Source: Aspidapion aeneum | Lineage: Eukaryota; Arthropoda; Insecta; Coleoptera; Brentidae | NCBI GenBank assembly: GCA_963576565.1 | Contig: OY755038.1 | Coordinates: 63,157,622 to 63,221,621, forward strand | Direction of reading: 5' to 3' | Length of the DNA stretch: 64,000 bases | In this document: positions 21,398-32,700 of the stretch, piece after piece | Position numbering within the stretch: the first letter of the stretch is position 1 | Layout of the letters: every line of letters starts with the position of its first letter | Notes under the pieces: generated by a model | Seen by the model: the letters and a program-made list of their open reading frames with translations, nothing else | What the model was told of the DNA's origin: nothing | Databases searched by the model: none | Translations under genes and position numbers: made by a program

Positions 21398-23603
21398 AGG
21401 CCTATCGTTAAAGGCGACTAACGGACAAGTTTTGACCAGTATGCTAACAAAAAAAATTAAATCTGGTAACTTTTGGGAACACACCAGATAACATCTATGG
21501 TGAAGAGGATGGGTTAATCTGGTGATTCTCTGAATGGATTCGGTGGCCTGGCCATTCTAAAAATCACCACATGGGACAGGGTATATGTTGGCCTATTTGG
21601 AGCTAGCAGCTAGTGCGGGCACATTGTGGCTTGCTGTACCCTGTTGATTATGTTAAAAGGTTTATGACCCATCAGTAGTCCAAGGCTACAACTATTAATT
21701 ATGTGGTATATCATGAAGTTTCTGGCTTATATATAATTTAAAGTACTGGGTTCTATATACTAGATAGTATTTAAATTATTATCTGAGTCGAACACAGTAG
21801 GTATAATGCACAACTGGCCCAGAAAGGCGGCCTTGGTGCCAGGTTAGATACTTTAAGGGTGCTAACCGCCACTACCGTACATTCATTCAATAAGAGAATG
21901 CAAAAGAGCAAACAAATCAGTGTACTATTTATTTCGAATCGACCAACCTTATACACATCTAATATTTTGCTGTTATCCTTACTTCCAGACATCAGAAAAA
22001 ACTCGATTATACTTTCAAAAAATGATGGAGAATATAAAACAAAAAAAAATAAGGAAAGGCGCTTAAAGCAAAATTTTGTTTATTTTCTATCATATTTAAA
22101 AATTATTTTGCATTTTCGTTCAGTTGCTATGGCCGAGCTAATAGTTTGCCAATTTCCCGCAGCCCCTGGTTACGGAATCGTCCTTTTAACCGCACTTAAA
22201 ATAAAGTCAAATATTACAAATTTAGCAGCACAATAAGTCAAACTATGAATATTTTTACATGCTAGATTAAAACTCCGTAATAAATTTATCCAAATTGGTT
22301 TCATGGCGTTTTATATCTTTCGATTTCCAATCTGTCACTGTTTCAACCCGCTGGTGTTTCCTAGAATTACCCAAGTTATATAGACAAAAATTAAAACTAT
22401 CTTTTTTACTAAATAAGTCCTCGATTTTCTTGTAAGTTTACAAACTTTGGCTAATTATAATATAAAAAATATTTGATAAATAATTAATTTTTATATCCTA
22501 CCAACCAGAAATTTAGTATATACATATGACAATTTAAAATATAACGCTTGTAAACGTAAAATATTTAAGCATACTTTTGTAATTTTTGAAGCTACACAAT
22601 AAAGTCTTTAAATGATAATAATAAAATGAATTATGTGCTAATACCCAGAAAAAGTTGTGTTTGTAAAATGAATCCGCCACAAACATATAGGTTTTACTAA
22701 TACCGAACACTTATGCTATTTAGTTTTTGTATTTTGTATAATGTCTTTAATCTTTATCACTCTTGCTCCATATCAAATTAATAATATCGCAAAATTTAAA
22801 CTTATAAAAAGACGGAACATTTTATACAATATACCGAAAATATTTATAATAAAAATTGTTGGATAGTAAAATTATGCCAGTATAGCGAACTCATTTAGCA
22901 TTGAGTTTTTTCCATTGGATTCTTATTTTTTTAAAATTTTTGCTTTATATGAATGTTTAAATATAAACATCATTAATTCCATTGTCTACAACTTACAGAT
23001 GATTTTGAAATCTAACCATTCTTTTTATTTTATGTTTTTTTACAGAAGAAGAATTATCTACAAAAAAAATTAAATATTAAAAAGGACTAAATTTATTAAT
23101 CTTAATAATAAATCAAGCAGACATATACCCAAAATAGTCAAGTTCAAATGTATTTTTTTCTAATTAACTTACACATAGATTGCTTATTCTGTGGTATACT
23201 GTATATTCTTATCTGGATTCCAGTCTCTTTTTTATTGAAGGTATATATTTATTTTACAGCTTTTTTCCCTATTATAAAACGCCTCCGAAAATTTTGTAAG
23301 CTTCAATTTTAAACTTACGTGACTAAAACTCCTACCTTCCTTTCAACCTTTTTTTTACAACTGCCATTTAGAATACTTGGTTAATTAATGTATAATCCTC
23401 AGTGAGCTTACTCAAAAATGCTCTCTTATTTACAATATTGTCACACCGTCTAAATCACTAAAAGAGAATTATTCAAATACCTACATTTTTACACAATGGA
23501 ATAGCATTTAACATTGTAATTAAATAATTGACTATATTTATTTAAAAGAAAATCAAGTAATCAATGCCTCGATTAAGCTGACAAGCCATTAATAACCTGT
23601 AAC
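21398..23603. other. no gene seen
   Basis: A moderately GC-richer stretch (21400-21720) followed by AT-rich DNA. The 125-codon frame at 21859 shows no domain and its composition is typical of chance frames here. A short end of the GTGGCGGATTC family lies inverted at about 22655-22700. Confidence 0.35.
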
Positions 23604-23802
23604 CATTTACATGGTTCAACTTTTCGTTTTCACCCTAAACAAGAGGTCCACTACTATACCTAAGACCTGACCCTAACAAAGGGCTTGTTTAGGAGTTTCT
23701 TAACAACTACACGGTTCAACTTTTGCTTTTCACCCTAAACAAGAGGTCCACTACTTACCTAAAACCTGACCCTAAACAAGGACTTATCTGGGAGTTTCAG
23801 CC
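23604..23802 (+). repeat. two tandem copies, 100-bp period
   Basis: Copies at about 23604-23703 and 23704-23802 share GGTTCAACTTTT, CACCCTAAACAAGAGGTCCA and ACCTGACCCTAA with a few substitutions and small indels. Confidence 0.8.
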
Positions 23803-25379
23803 TGAAAAGGATAGCCTTCTGAAGGGGACGTTTAGCTCGGAACATAGGAATATTCCCATTGGGTATCAACGAAGTTGACTGTGTGATCGTTCACTGCTTG
23901 CGTTCATTTATATTTAAAGGACGTACGTTGCACCTTTTCTTGTCTTTAGAGATAAGGGGCCTTTGCCAACTGTTTTTTGGTAGGTACCAGAGGGCATAAT
24001 AGTAATTCATTTGGGGACCGTTAGTCATTGGTCACAAAAATTTAATGGGACGTATTTAGGCGCATACGCCAGTCCGTCGTGACATCTTGTTAGAGAAGCC
24101 ACTTTTTTTGACGTGACATCTTGACATACAAAAAGCAACTGTATTTTACTTTGTTTATTTTAAATTTTACTTTTTAAATGAGCTTTTTCAAAATACGTAA
24201 GGCTGAAGTGGCTTAAATACAAAGAAAATTATCGTGTAGTGGAACGCTAAAGATTAGTCGGTGTAAATTTTCCATTTAATTTCACATAGGCAACATTATT
24301 TCTATGTTTACAAAGAATCAATGCTAGTTTTTGTCACTATCATTTTTATATTGTGTTCTCGCGAATTTTTAATTCAACTAGATTTCTTTATTTTAAAATT
24401 GAGAAAAAAAAACAAGTCAGAAATGAAAAAAAATAATTGTCCTACGACCTATCATTATTCTAGGACCAATGTTGCAAAGTTAGAGTAATTTGTAATCATT
24501 TTAAACAATTATAAACTGCCTGACATTTGAAGCAATGGTTGCTACCAGTGGCCGCTCATGGTAATTTCGAATAAATGTTCAATTTTTAAGCTGATGCCTT
24601 TAAAAAAACACAATGTCGGGTAACTATTTGATCATATAATAAAATATTATATAAAATAAAAATAAATAAAATATATAACCATGAATTTTTTTTATATCGT
24701 TCATCCTTGTGTGCGTGTATTTAAATTTTATGGCCTGGATCGAACTAACTGGCCAGCATCTATCTTTAAATCTACGTAAAATTTTTTATTTTTATGGCAT
24801 ATTCTTTAATTAAATTTATCTCTGTTGCCTTTTTTATTAGCAATCGATGTTCCTAATTATTTGCGTTTTCTTTTAGAAATTCCAACGCATAAGGCTTTTA
24901 GGAATTCACCTCAAATAATATCGATAATTCTTTACTTGTATTTTTAGACAATGATTAACTAGAAATAAAATTTCGTACTTCCATTGTCTTTACTTATTTC
25001 AAACGAGATACACCAAGTAGTATAGTAAGCTGTAGACACGATTGTTTCATTAATACTTGAAAATGCTTAGAGATATTTACTAACCGAAACGTCATATTTA
25101 AAATAAATATCGATAATGGAAGTCTGAAATTTTATTTCAACATCGATAATTATAACGCAACAAATTAAAATGGCAAAACTGCAAACAAGCCGTTCTGGTA
25201 ACGTAAAACCTTCTGTACATATAGAATCTATGTATGCATGTGCGGTGCACAAATGGGTCCTAAAATTTGCATTACTTTAATATAAGCGCATGGTTTGTTT
25301 CATAGATTTATGTACCTCTCTTTCTAACCACAGGCCTATATACACTCCGTCTCGTTAAATCTTAATATGGCACGCTCAC
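23803..25379. other. no gene seen
   Basis: AT-rich. GTCGTGACATCTTG and GACGTGACATCTTGAC form a short direct repeat near 24077 and 24110. The 61-codon minus frame at 25067 is not convincing. Confidence 0.35.
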
Positions 25380-25452
25380 ATAGTGACAATTAAGATTTCA
25401 GGCATACCTGATAGACCGCGCGCTCTGAAAAACTAGTAAAAATATCGTAAAA

Positions 25453-25753
25453 GGACCTTGTAGAAACAGAGTCAGGAACATCATTGGACTTAACAGACAG
25501 GAGATACGTATAGTGACTGGTCTTTTTATGGGTCACTGTCGACTGATAGTATCCATGCACAGAATAGGACTAATAGAATGTAGACTCTGTATGGGGAATG
25601 CTGAAAGTCAGACATGTATTGTAAGAATGTCCGGCTATTGCACGTTTACTTCAGAAGACTTTCGGTAAACCTCAGATTGATTCAGAAGCTCTAAACAGTG
25701 TCTCACCCAAGCTGATAGCCGGCCTTTTTGGAGGACTAGGCATACAGTGGTGA
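25453..25753 (+). pseudogene. 3' fragment of a second LINE ORF2
   Basis: A translated stretch from about 25453 reads RNIIGLNRQEIRIVTGLFMG, then HCRL...MHRIGLIECRLC. This is the conserved G-HC-L...GL...CR-C pattern at the C-terminal end of ORF2 in several non-LTR retrotransposon clades. After one frame change near 25635 it continues as ARLLQKTFGKP...GIQW and ends at TGA 25751-25753. It is distinct from the 5607-10105 element, whose C-terminus has another sequence. No reverse transcriptase remains upstream, so the copy is 5'-truncated. Confidence 0.7.
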
Positions 25754-27455
25754 GAAACCACTCAAAAGTGACTGGTGATCGCAGAGGAAGGGCTGCAAGA
25801 CCCACACACCCATTGTCCTCTATCCGACGATATATAAAACTCTATCCAGTGACGAGAGCCCTATCTCACGTACCGATGTAACTAGCATTTAATGAATTTC
25901 TCAAGAGCGTAAAAATTTAAAAATCAGCTGTATTAAAATTGGAAGATACGTCAAATACAAACAACTCTACTGTGGTGCTATCGCTAGAGATACGGTTACG
26001 CCACTTCGTGAGCAAAAAGTTATACTTATGGGAAACAGTTTGGTTGCGTATTTCATTTTTTGCATATTTGTTAGTTACGTCGGTGAGATAGGGGACGATA
26101 TGTACAAACCTGTAGTCAAAACTGCATTTTTATGGGTGTTCACTGCACAAGCGTACTACAATTTTGATAAAGCTATCAATCTTGTTTTGTCTCCGATATA
26201 AAACGTGTTTTTGTATTTTATAGAGTAAGTGCCGATTCCAAAAAAAAAATGACTGAATACTTATAAATAATAAAAATATTTGTGACTATAATAGTTTTTT
26301 TAAATTAAAGAAACATCAAAAGTGCAAGTTCGTTTTAAAACAATCGGCTTACAAATGAAAAAGTTGTGGTTTTTCCAAAATTGTCCTGTTTTTAATGTTT
26401 AAACCGATATATTTTATTTAGTATGAGTTTTAGAGATGTCCAATTTAAACTAACATAAACAGTAGGTACACTCGTGCTTATAAAAAACCCGTACATAGAA
26501 AGTTGAATTCATAACTTTTAGTGTAAGTTACTGAAAATCCAGCTAAGATGTCTTGGCATTTATAAATGTTTTGTGATATGTCCGAATCAGTTTTTTAAAC
26601 GTCATTTGGTAATAACACTATAAACATAGCTAACAACAAAATATAAATAACCTATTACACGTTTCCGTGTATGGGACTTTTATGAGCACGAGTGTACATA
26701 AATGCGTTTGAGCGACTTAAGTAACTTGCAAGTTTGCTTGCTGAAAAATAACCTAAGAAGTGGCGCAACTCTGTTTCTAAACTTGTAACTTGTGTTTACT
26801 CTATTTTACATCTTGGCTCTACTCTGGCAAGGTTTCTGTTTATTTTGGCCAACTTTTGCCGGGGAACGTTTACTGGGTTTAATCAACTCAAGTCAACAAA
26901 AGTCTGTTTGCTGCGAGTGCCTCCGAAATTGTATATGTTTATTGCACATGTATAGACACATACACATCCACTTTTGCTTATTGTGTTAAAATTTGTAATG
27001 TTGTGGTAAAGGAAGATAATACACATATGCATTAGATAAAATAAGGCTAAGTAACACTGCCAAAATTACTTTAATATTAGAACTTGCGAGAAACAAGTGC
27101 CACATTTAGCAACTTTTCTAAGAATGGTATAAAAACTGTACCATTCAGCATGTAAATGTATCATGCTTGTAAAAAATACGTTAGTTAATTTAGATGAGAG
27201 AGAGAGAAAATTTTTTTCTATTTTTAAAGTCTTGTTTCCTACAACAAAATAATAACTTTTTAAAATTCTAAATAAATTTTTAATTAATATATAATATTCT
27301 TTTTTAACGAATTGGGATATTTTTTGTTTATTTTTTCATGTATTCTTACCTAAGGAACTAATACGGTGTTTATGCTATTTCACATCAGTGCATACTTGTA
27401 TTAATTTTAATATTTCACTTATAGACGTAGTAGCAAAAAATTGAAGGATAATATA
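25754..27455. other. no gene seen
   Basis: The first 150 bp are probably the 3' UTR of the LINE fragment. The rest is AT-rich with a short GA run at 27194-27206. Confidence 0.35.
27452..27455 (+). repeat. 4-bp target duplication (TATA), left
   Basis: TATA precedes the 5' LTR and recurs at 36022-36025 after the 3' LTR. Four-base duplications at AT-rich targets are normal for this group. Confidence 0.75.
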
Positions 27456-27898
27456 TGTTATATGAAAATATCCTGCCTACACTTAGAAGAAACCAGAACC
27501 TTCTATGAAACCCGAGAACCTTCCAGATAAGAAGCTTATTCTGCTGACTTGCGTTTCCCATGAAATAAACAACACGTGCATTCAAGCCGAATCAGCACTT
27601 TATTTCTCAGAACCTTTCAAGATAAGAAGACAATTCTGCTGACTTGCGTCTCTCACGGAATAAACAACACGTGCATTCCTGCCGAATTGCACTTTAGTTT
27701 AAGTATAGAATATTAAGGAATTATTCCATTGCTTAATCAGCACATTTTCTTTATATAAACTCAAATCATTGTAATGTTAAGTCATTCTCTTTAGAATCGT
27801 TCTTAAGTACACGTTCAATTATAACGTTTAAGTCCTATATTGTATTTAATCAAAATAAAGTTTTTTAAAAAGTTAAAAGTAAACTTTAAAGTATAACA
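27456..27898 (+). repeat. 5' LTR, 443 bp
   Basis: Begins TGTTAT and ends ATAACA, a perfect 6-bp inverted terminus. It contains a TATATAA box at 27752-27758 and AATAAA at 27854-27859, so transcription probably starts about 25-30 bp after the TATA box. The U3 part holds two copies of a 94-bp unit. It differs from the 3' LTR at five sites. Confidence 0.95.
27515..27694 (+). promoter_or_regulatory. tandem 94-bp unit in U3 of the LTR
   Basis: Units starting at 27515 and 27609 share GATAAGAAG, ATTCTGCTGACTTGCGT and AATAAACAACACGTGCATTC. Each contains a CACGTG E-box core. Repeats of this kind upstream of a retroviral TATA box often act as enhancers. That role is inferred from position. Confidence 0.65.
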
Positions 27899-27900
27899 TT

Positions 27901-27911
27901 TGGCGCAGTCG
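27901..27911 (+). promoter_or_regulatory. primer binding site, tRNA-Ser type
   Basis: TGGCGCAGTCG lies two bases after the LTR and is complementary to a tRNA 3' end reading CGACTGCGCCA, the acceptor end of an insect serine tRNA. Several errantiviruses use tRNA-Ser. Confidence 0.8.
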
Positions 27912-28400
27912 TACGGATAGTATAACACACGCGAAAACACGAGTATTCTAATTCGCGAGTGGTGAAGCTCCAGCTCTTTAAGCTATCAAGAATCTACAGC
28001 AACCAAGAAGTTACACAGCAACAAAGAAGTTACATAGCAACTAAGAAGTTACATAAGCAACCAAGAAGCTAGACAGCAACGAACCAAGCGTCCTCGCAAC
28101 CAACGGATACGGAAGGAACACCTAGTGAAGCCCCTGGTAGCCGAACACGTGGAGACAAATGGTCCAGCTAAAGCTTTTGTGAGTAAGACAATTGAATCAT
28201 CACGTTTTATTTTTTTTCAAATAAGTTGATATTTTGAAAAATCTGTTCGATTTTCTAAGCCTGACTTTTACAATTTTGAATTTTAAGAAATTTTTTTTCA
28301 ATTTAAAAGAAGTCAAAAATAAAATTTAGTTTTAAGAAACAAAACCTAAGAAAAGTTTTAATTTAAATTTTAAAACACAAGATAACAAAAACCATTCAAA
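27912..28400 (+). other. 5' leader with 20-21-bp tandem repeats
   Basis: Between 27998 and 28085 a unit of the form CAACCAAGAAGTTACATAG repeats four times with small changes. The rest of the leader is AT-rich. A packaging or splice-donor role is possible but not shown. Confidence 0.6.
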
Positions 28401-29756
28401 ATGACTGAACCTCGTAATAACCAACCAGCAAACGTACCAGCAAACCAACCTATAGTTGAGGTTGAACCTTATCGTTTATCGGAAATTTTCTCAATAATCC
28501 CTGAATACGATGGAGATCAAATATTTTTAGGAACTTTTATCAATGCTTGCGATTGTGCTTATAACATGGCCGTCGGAGATCAACGCGATTTATTGGTCAT
28601 ACACATTAAAAATAAATTAAAAGGAAAAGCCGCATAATTAGTAAACTCTCGAAATCCTCTTTCTTGGATTCAAATTAAACAATTATTAACAACATATAAT
28701 GGAGATACGCGAGACCTTTCTGCATTAATTCAAGATCTACAAAGACTCAAACAACAAACAAACGAATCACCTTTAATGTTTTTCAATAGATTACAAGTTA
28801 TGAATTCAAAAATGCACGCTTGTATTCAAAAATCAAATTTAAATATGCTTCAAAAAGATGCACAAATCCAAATTATAGATTCTATGGCATTAAATACGCT
28901 TTTAACAGGATTAGAATCGCGCATAGGTCATATTGTCCGTGCTAGCAATCCTAAAGATTTACTTGAAGCACAAGTAAGAATAAGACGCGAACTACAACTT
29001 TCATATTTTGAAACACAAAAAACTCCAAACCGACCCAATGTTTCAAATAATCCCATACAAAATAGACAAAATAATTTTCAATCACGAAAAATACCTTCTC
29101 AACCCCAAAAATGTTTTAAATGTAATCGTTTAGGTCATCACGCAAGTGAATGCCGTACTTTTGTACAGAGACCCCCGGTCTACACAAATCAAAATCAACA
29201 ATTTAACCAAAATTTTCAAAGACCCAATTTTGCCCAAAATCAACCAAGCACCTCTAGAAATTTTGTACCCCAAAACCAACAAAATAATTTTAGACCATCA
29301 GTAATTCAAAGAAATCCAAATTACAATTCCCCACAACATAGAGCACATGTAGTGAACTATTCTGATGAATATTTTAATAATTTTGACAACTACAATCCCT
29401 ATGATCCCAATTTTGAAAATTTTAACAACTATGATCCTTATGATCCAAATTTTGAAAATTTTCAGTATGAAAATCAGTTTCATTACGAAAATGAAATCTC
29501 ACAAGAATTTTCGAATAATTTTGAAGAACAATATTTAAATGACATAAGTCAATACAATTTTAATCAACCCGGAATATATCAAAATTTTGAGAACCAAAAT
29601 CAAATTTTGCCGCCAGAGACCCAAAATTTTCAAATTACTTCCAATCAAAACCATCCACCCCAATCGATTCAAGAAACAGATACCCAATTAGAACAAACTA
29701 TTGCGAAAATCCAATGTATGTCAATCAATCAAATCTCAGAACAAACATTCGTGTAA
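28401..29756 (+). pseudogene. gag: gag polyprotein, one in-frame stop
   Basis: A single reading frame of 452 codons interrupted by one TAA at 28635-28637. The frame on either side of it (28401 and 28776) is the same. The N-terminal part is the capsid-like region. At about residue 238 there is a CCHC zinc knuckle (C-x2-C-x4-H-x4-C, within CFKCNRLGHHASEC) preceded by a basic stretch. The C-terminal third is very rich in N, Q, F, P and Y, with YDPNFENF-type repeats. Gag forms the particle and binds element RNA. The end overlaps the pol frame by at least 43 bp in the -1 frame. Codon use is AT-rich like pol. Confidence 0.88.
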
Positions 29757-32700
29757 ATACCAATCTACATAATTTAAACTCAAAAAATCTTTTTTATATT
29801 AATGACGCAACAAATAAATTTAAACTTTTAATTGACACCGGCGCAGGAATTTCAGTATTTAAAGAAAAAACAGTCGAAAATTATAATAATCGATTTGCAG
29901 AAAATGTAATAGTACAAGGAATAACCGATGAAAAAATTCCAATCACCCAATCAGTTTTAATCCCTTTCGCTAAAGACAATCCACTAAAAGTCTATATTTG
30001 TAATTTAGACATAGAATTTGACGGAATATTAGGACTCGATTTTCTTGAACATTACAAGTGCGTAATTGACTTAAATTCGAAACAGCTATGCACCAATTTT
30101 AAAACAATACCTTTAATTCAAGTAACAGAAAAAACTTTTGAACAAAATTCCCAAATTAATCAAAATCAAATAAATCAAAAAACACTACAAATACCTAAAT
30201 CAAGAGTAATTCAAAATCAAAACATACCACCAATACCTAAACCAAGATTAATTCAAAATCAAAAAACGCCACTAATACCAAAACCGCGAATAAATATAAA
30301 TCAAAATAATTTTCAAAATCAAATATCTCTAGAACCGCGAACCGAACAAGTTTTCAAATTAAAATCTAATTTAAAAAACACAGATGCAATTTTAATTGGT
30401 CAAGAAATAGAAAAAGTAAGATTACCAAACGCCCTAGTCCACATTAACGAAAATGGTGAATTTTATACGTCAGTAATAAATCCCAATGCTATTCCTAAAA
30501 CAATAAATTTTAATAACTTGTCTTTCGAACCCATACCAAGTGTTCACGATATTTTAAATTTTAATACCAATGAAGACGAACTCATTGACAAAATCGATCT
30601 TATTAAAAATCAATTAAGACTAGAACATCTAAACTACGAAGAGAAAGAACTAATTTCAAATCTTTGTTTTGAATTTTCTGATATTTTCTATATCGAAGGA
30701 GATCAATTAACCTTCACTAATCAAATCAAACATAAAATTGAAACCAACAATGCTCATACAATTTTTACTAAATCATATCGGTACCCTCAAATACACAAAG
30801 AGGAAGTAAAAACACAAATTAATAATATGCTCGATCAAAAAATAATCCGACCATCAATTTCCCCGTGGTCATCACCTGTTTGGGTAGTCCCAAAAAAACT
30901 TGACGCCTCTAACAAACAAAAATGGAGAGTAGTAATCGATTATAGAAAACTGAATGAAGTAACAGTTGACGATAAATATCCACTTCCAAATATTTCAGAT
31001 TTATTAGATCAGTTAGGTAAATGTCAATATTTTACAACACTTGATTTAGCATCCGGTTTTCACCAAATTGAAATTGATCAAAAAGATATTCAAAAAACAG
31101 CCTTTTCTGTCGAAAATGGACACTACGAATTTGTTCGTATGCCATTTGGTTTAAAAAATGCACCCTCCACATTTCAACGTGTGATGGATAACATTTTATT
31201 AGGCATTCTAAATGAACGTTGTTTAGTTTATATGGACGACATTATTGTTTATTCACCAACAATTCATGAACACATTTCACGTCTTTCCGAAGTTTTCCAA
31301 AGATTACGAAAATCAAATTTAAAAATTCAACCTGACAAATGCGAGTTTTTACGAAAAGAAGTAGCATACCTCGGACATTTAATTACCGAAAATGGAGTAA
31401 AACCAAACCCTGATAAAGTAAAATGTATTCAAAACTTTCCAGAATTAAAAAATCCTCGTGACGTAAAATCATTTCTCGGACTTGCCGGATATTATCGAAG
31501 ATTCATACCGAACTTCGCGAAAATCTCAAAACCCTTAACAAAACTTCTTCAAAAAGATACAAAATTTATTTTTTCTAAAGAATGTCAAGAAGCTTTTGAA
31601 ACACTCAAAAATGCATTAATTTCTGATCCAATATTAATTTATCCAAATTTCGAAGAACCCTTCATTTTAACTACAGACGCGAGCGCATTTGCGATAGGAG
31701 CCGTACTTTCACAAGGTCCAATTGGTAAAGACCTTCCGATAGCTTTTGCATCGAGAACCCTTTGTAGTGCAGAAACTAAATACTCCACTATTGAAAGAGA
31801 ACTATTAGCAATAGTATGGTCCGTAAAACACTTTCGACCTTACCTTTTTGGTAGAAAATTCACTATAGTCACAGATCACAGACCTCTAACCTGGCTACTT
31901 TCAATTAAAGACCCCGGTAGCAGATTAGCACGTTGGCGATTAAAATTAGAAGAATATAGTTTTAAAATCATTCATAAACCCGGTAAAATCAATAAAAATG
32001 CAGACGCTTTATCGCGAATAAAAATCAATCATTTCAAAGACTGTATAGACTTTAAATCAAACATTAAAATTTTTGCAAACAACGAAAATAACGATCAAGA
32101 ACCAATTTTTAACGAAGAAGATGATCAAAAAATAACAGATGAATTTAACAGATTTGTTGAACTTTACAAGACGCGATCCCTAATTGATTATTCTAAAATC
32201 GAAACCTCGAATGATCAATTATTAGATAAATCAAATAAATTAATAGTAACCTTTTTCCGACAAAATAAAATGGAAGATTTACATTTCAAAATCATTGACG
32301 ATATTTTCGAAGAAGAGTTCCACCTTGAAGAATTAAAAATTAATATTGTTTCTAGCAAAACAGTTAAAGAACGTAAATATTTTATTATAGCCCTACCATT
32401 CGATAATGATGATTGTTCACAACACTTATTTTATTGCCTTTTTAAAGACCAAAATGAATTTGAAATTAACAAAACATACTGCATCGAAAACAATCTAGAT
32501 TTACCAACTTTAGAGATGCTATCTTACATCTTTTCTGATAAAGACATAAAATTAAAAATTTGCCAAAATATAATAACAACCCCCGACGAAGATGAAATCC
32601 CAATAATTTTAGAAAATTATCACTTAGGAAAAAGCAACCTACACCGTGGAATAAATGAAACAGTTAGACGCATTAGAGAAAAATATAATTGGCGTGGTTT

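Noticed and set aside
21859..22236. 125-codon plus-strand frame
   Set aside because: No domain, ordinary composition for AT-rich chance frames, overlaps an equally weak minus frame, and has no splice or promoter context.
23579..23802. Possible CRISPR-like or telomeric repeat (CCCTAAAC motifs)
   Set aside because: There are only two long tandem units, with no regular short spacers and no arrays of the hexamer or pentamer.
29298..29483. 61-codon minus-strand frame inside gag
   Set aside because: A mirror of the repetitive N/F/Y-rich C-terminal part of gag on the other strand.
29690..29760. A classical slippery heptamer for the gag-pol -1 frameshift
   Set aside because: The overlap shows the -1 frame relation, but I could not find a heptamer of the X-XXY-YYZ form in the correct frame, so no site is annotated.
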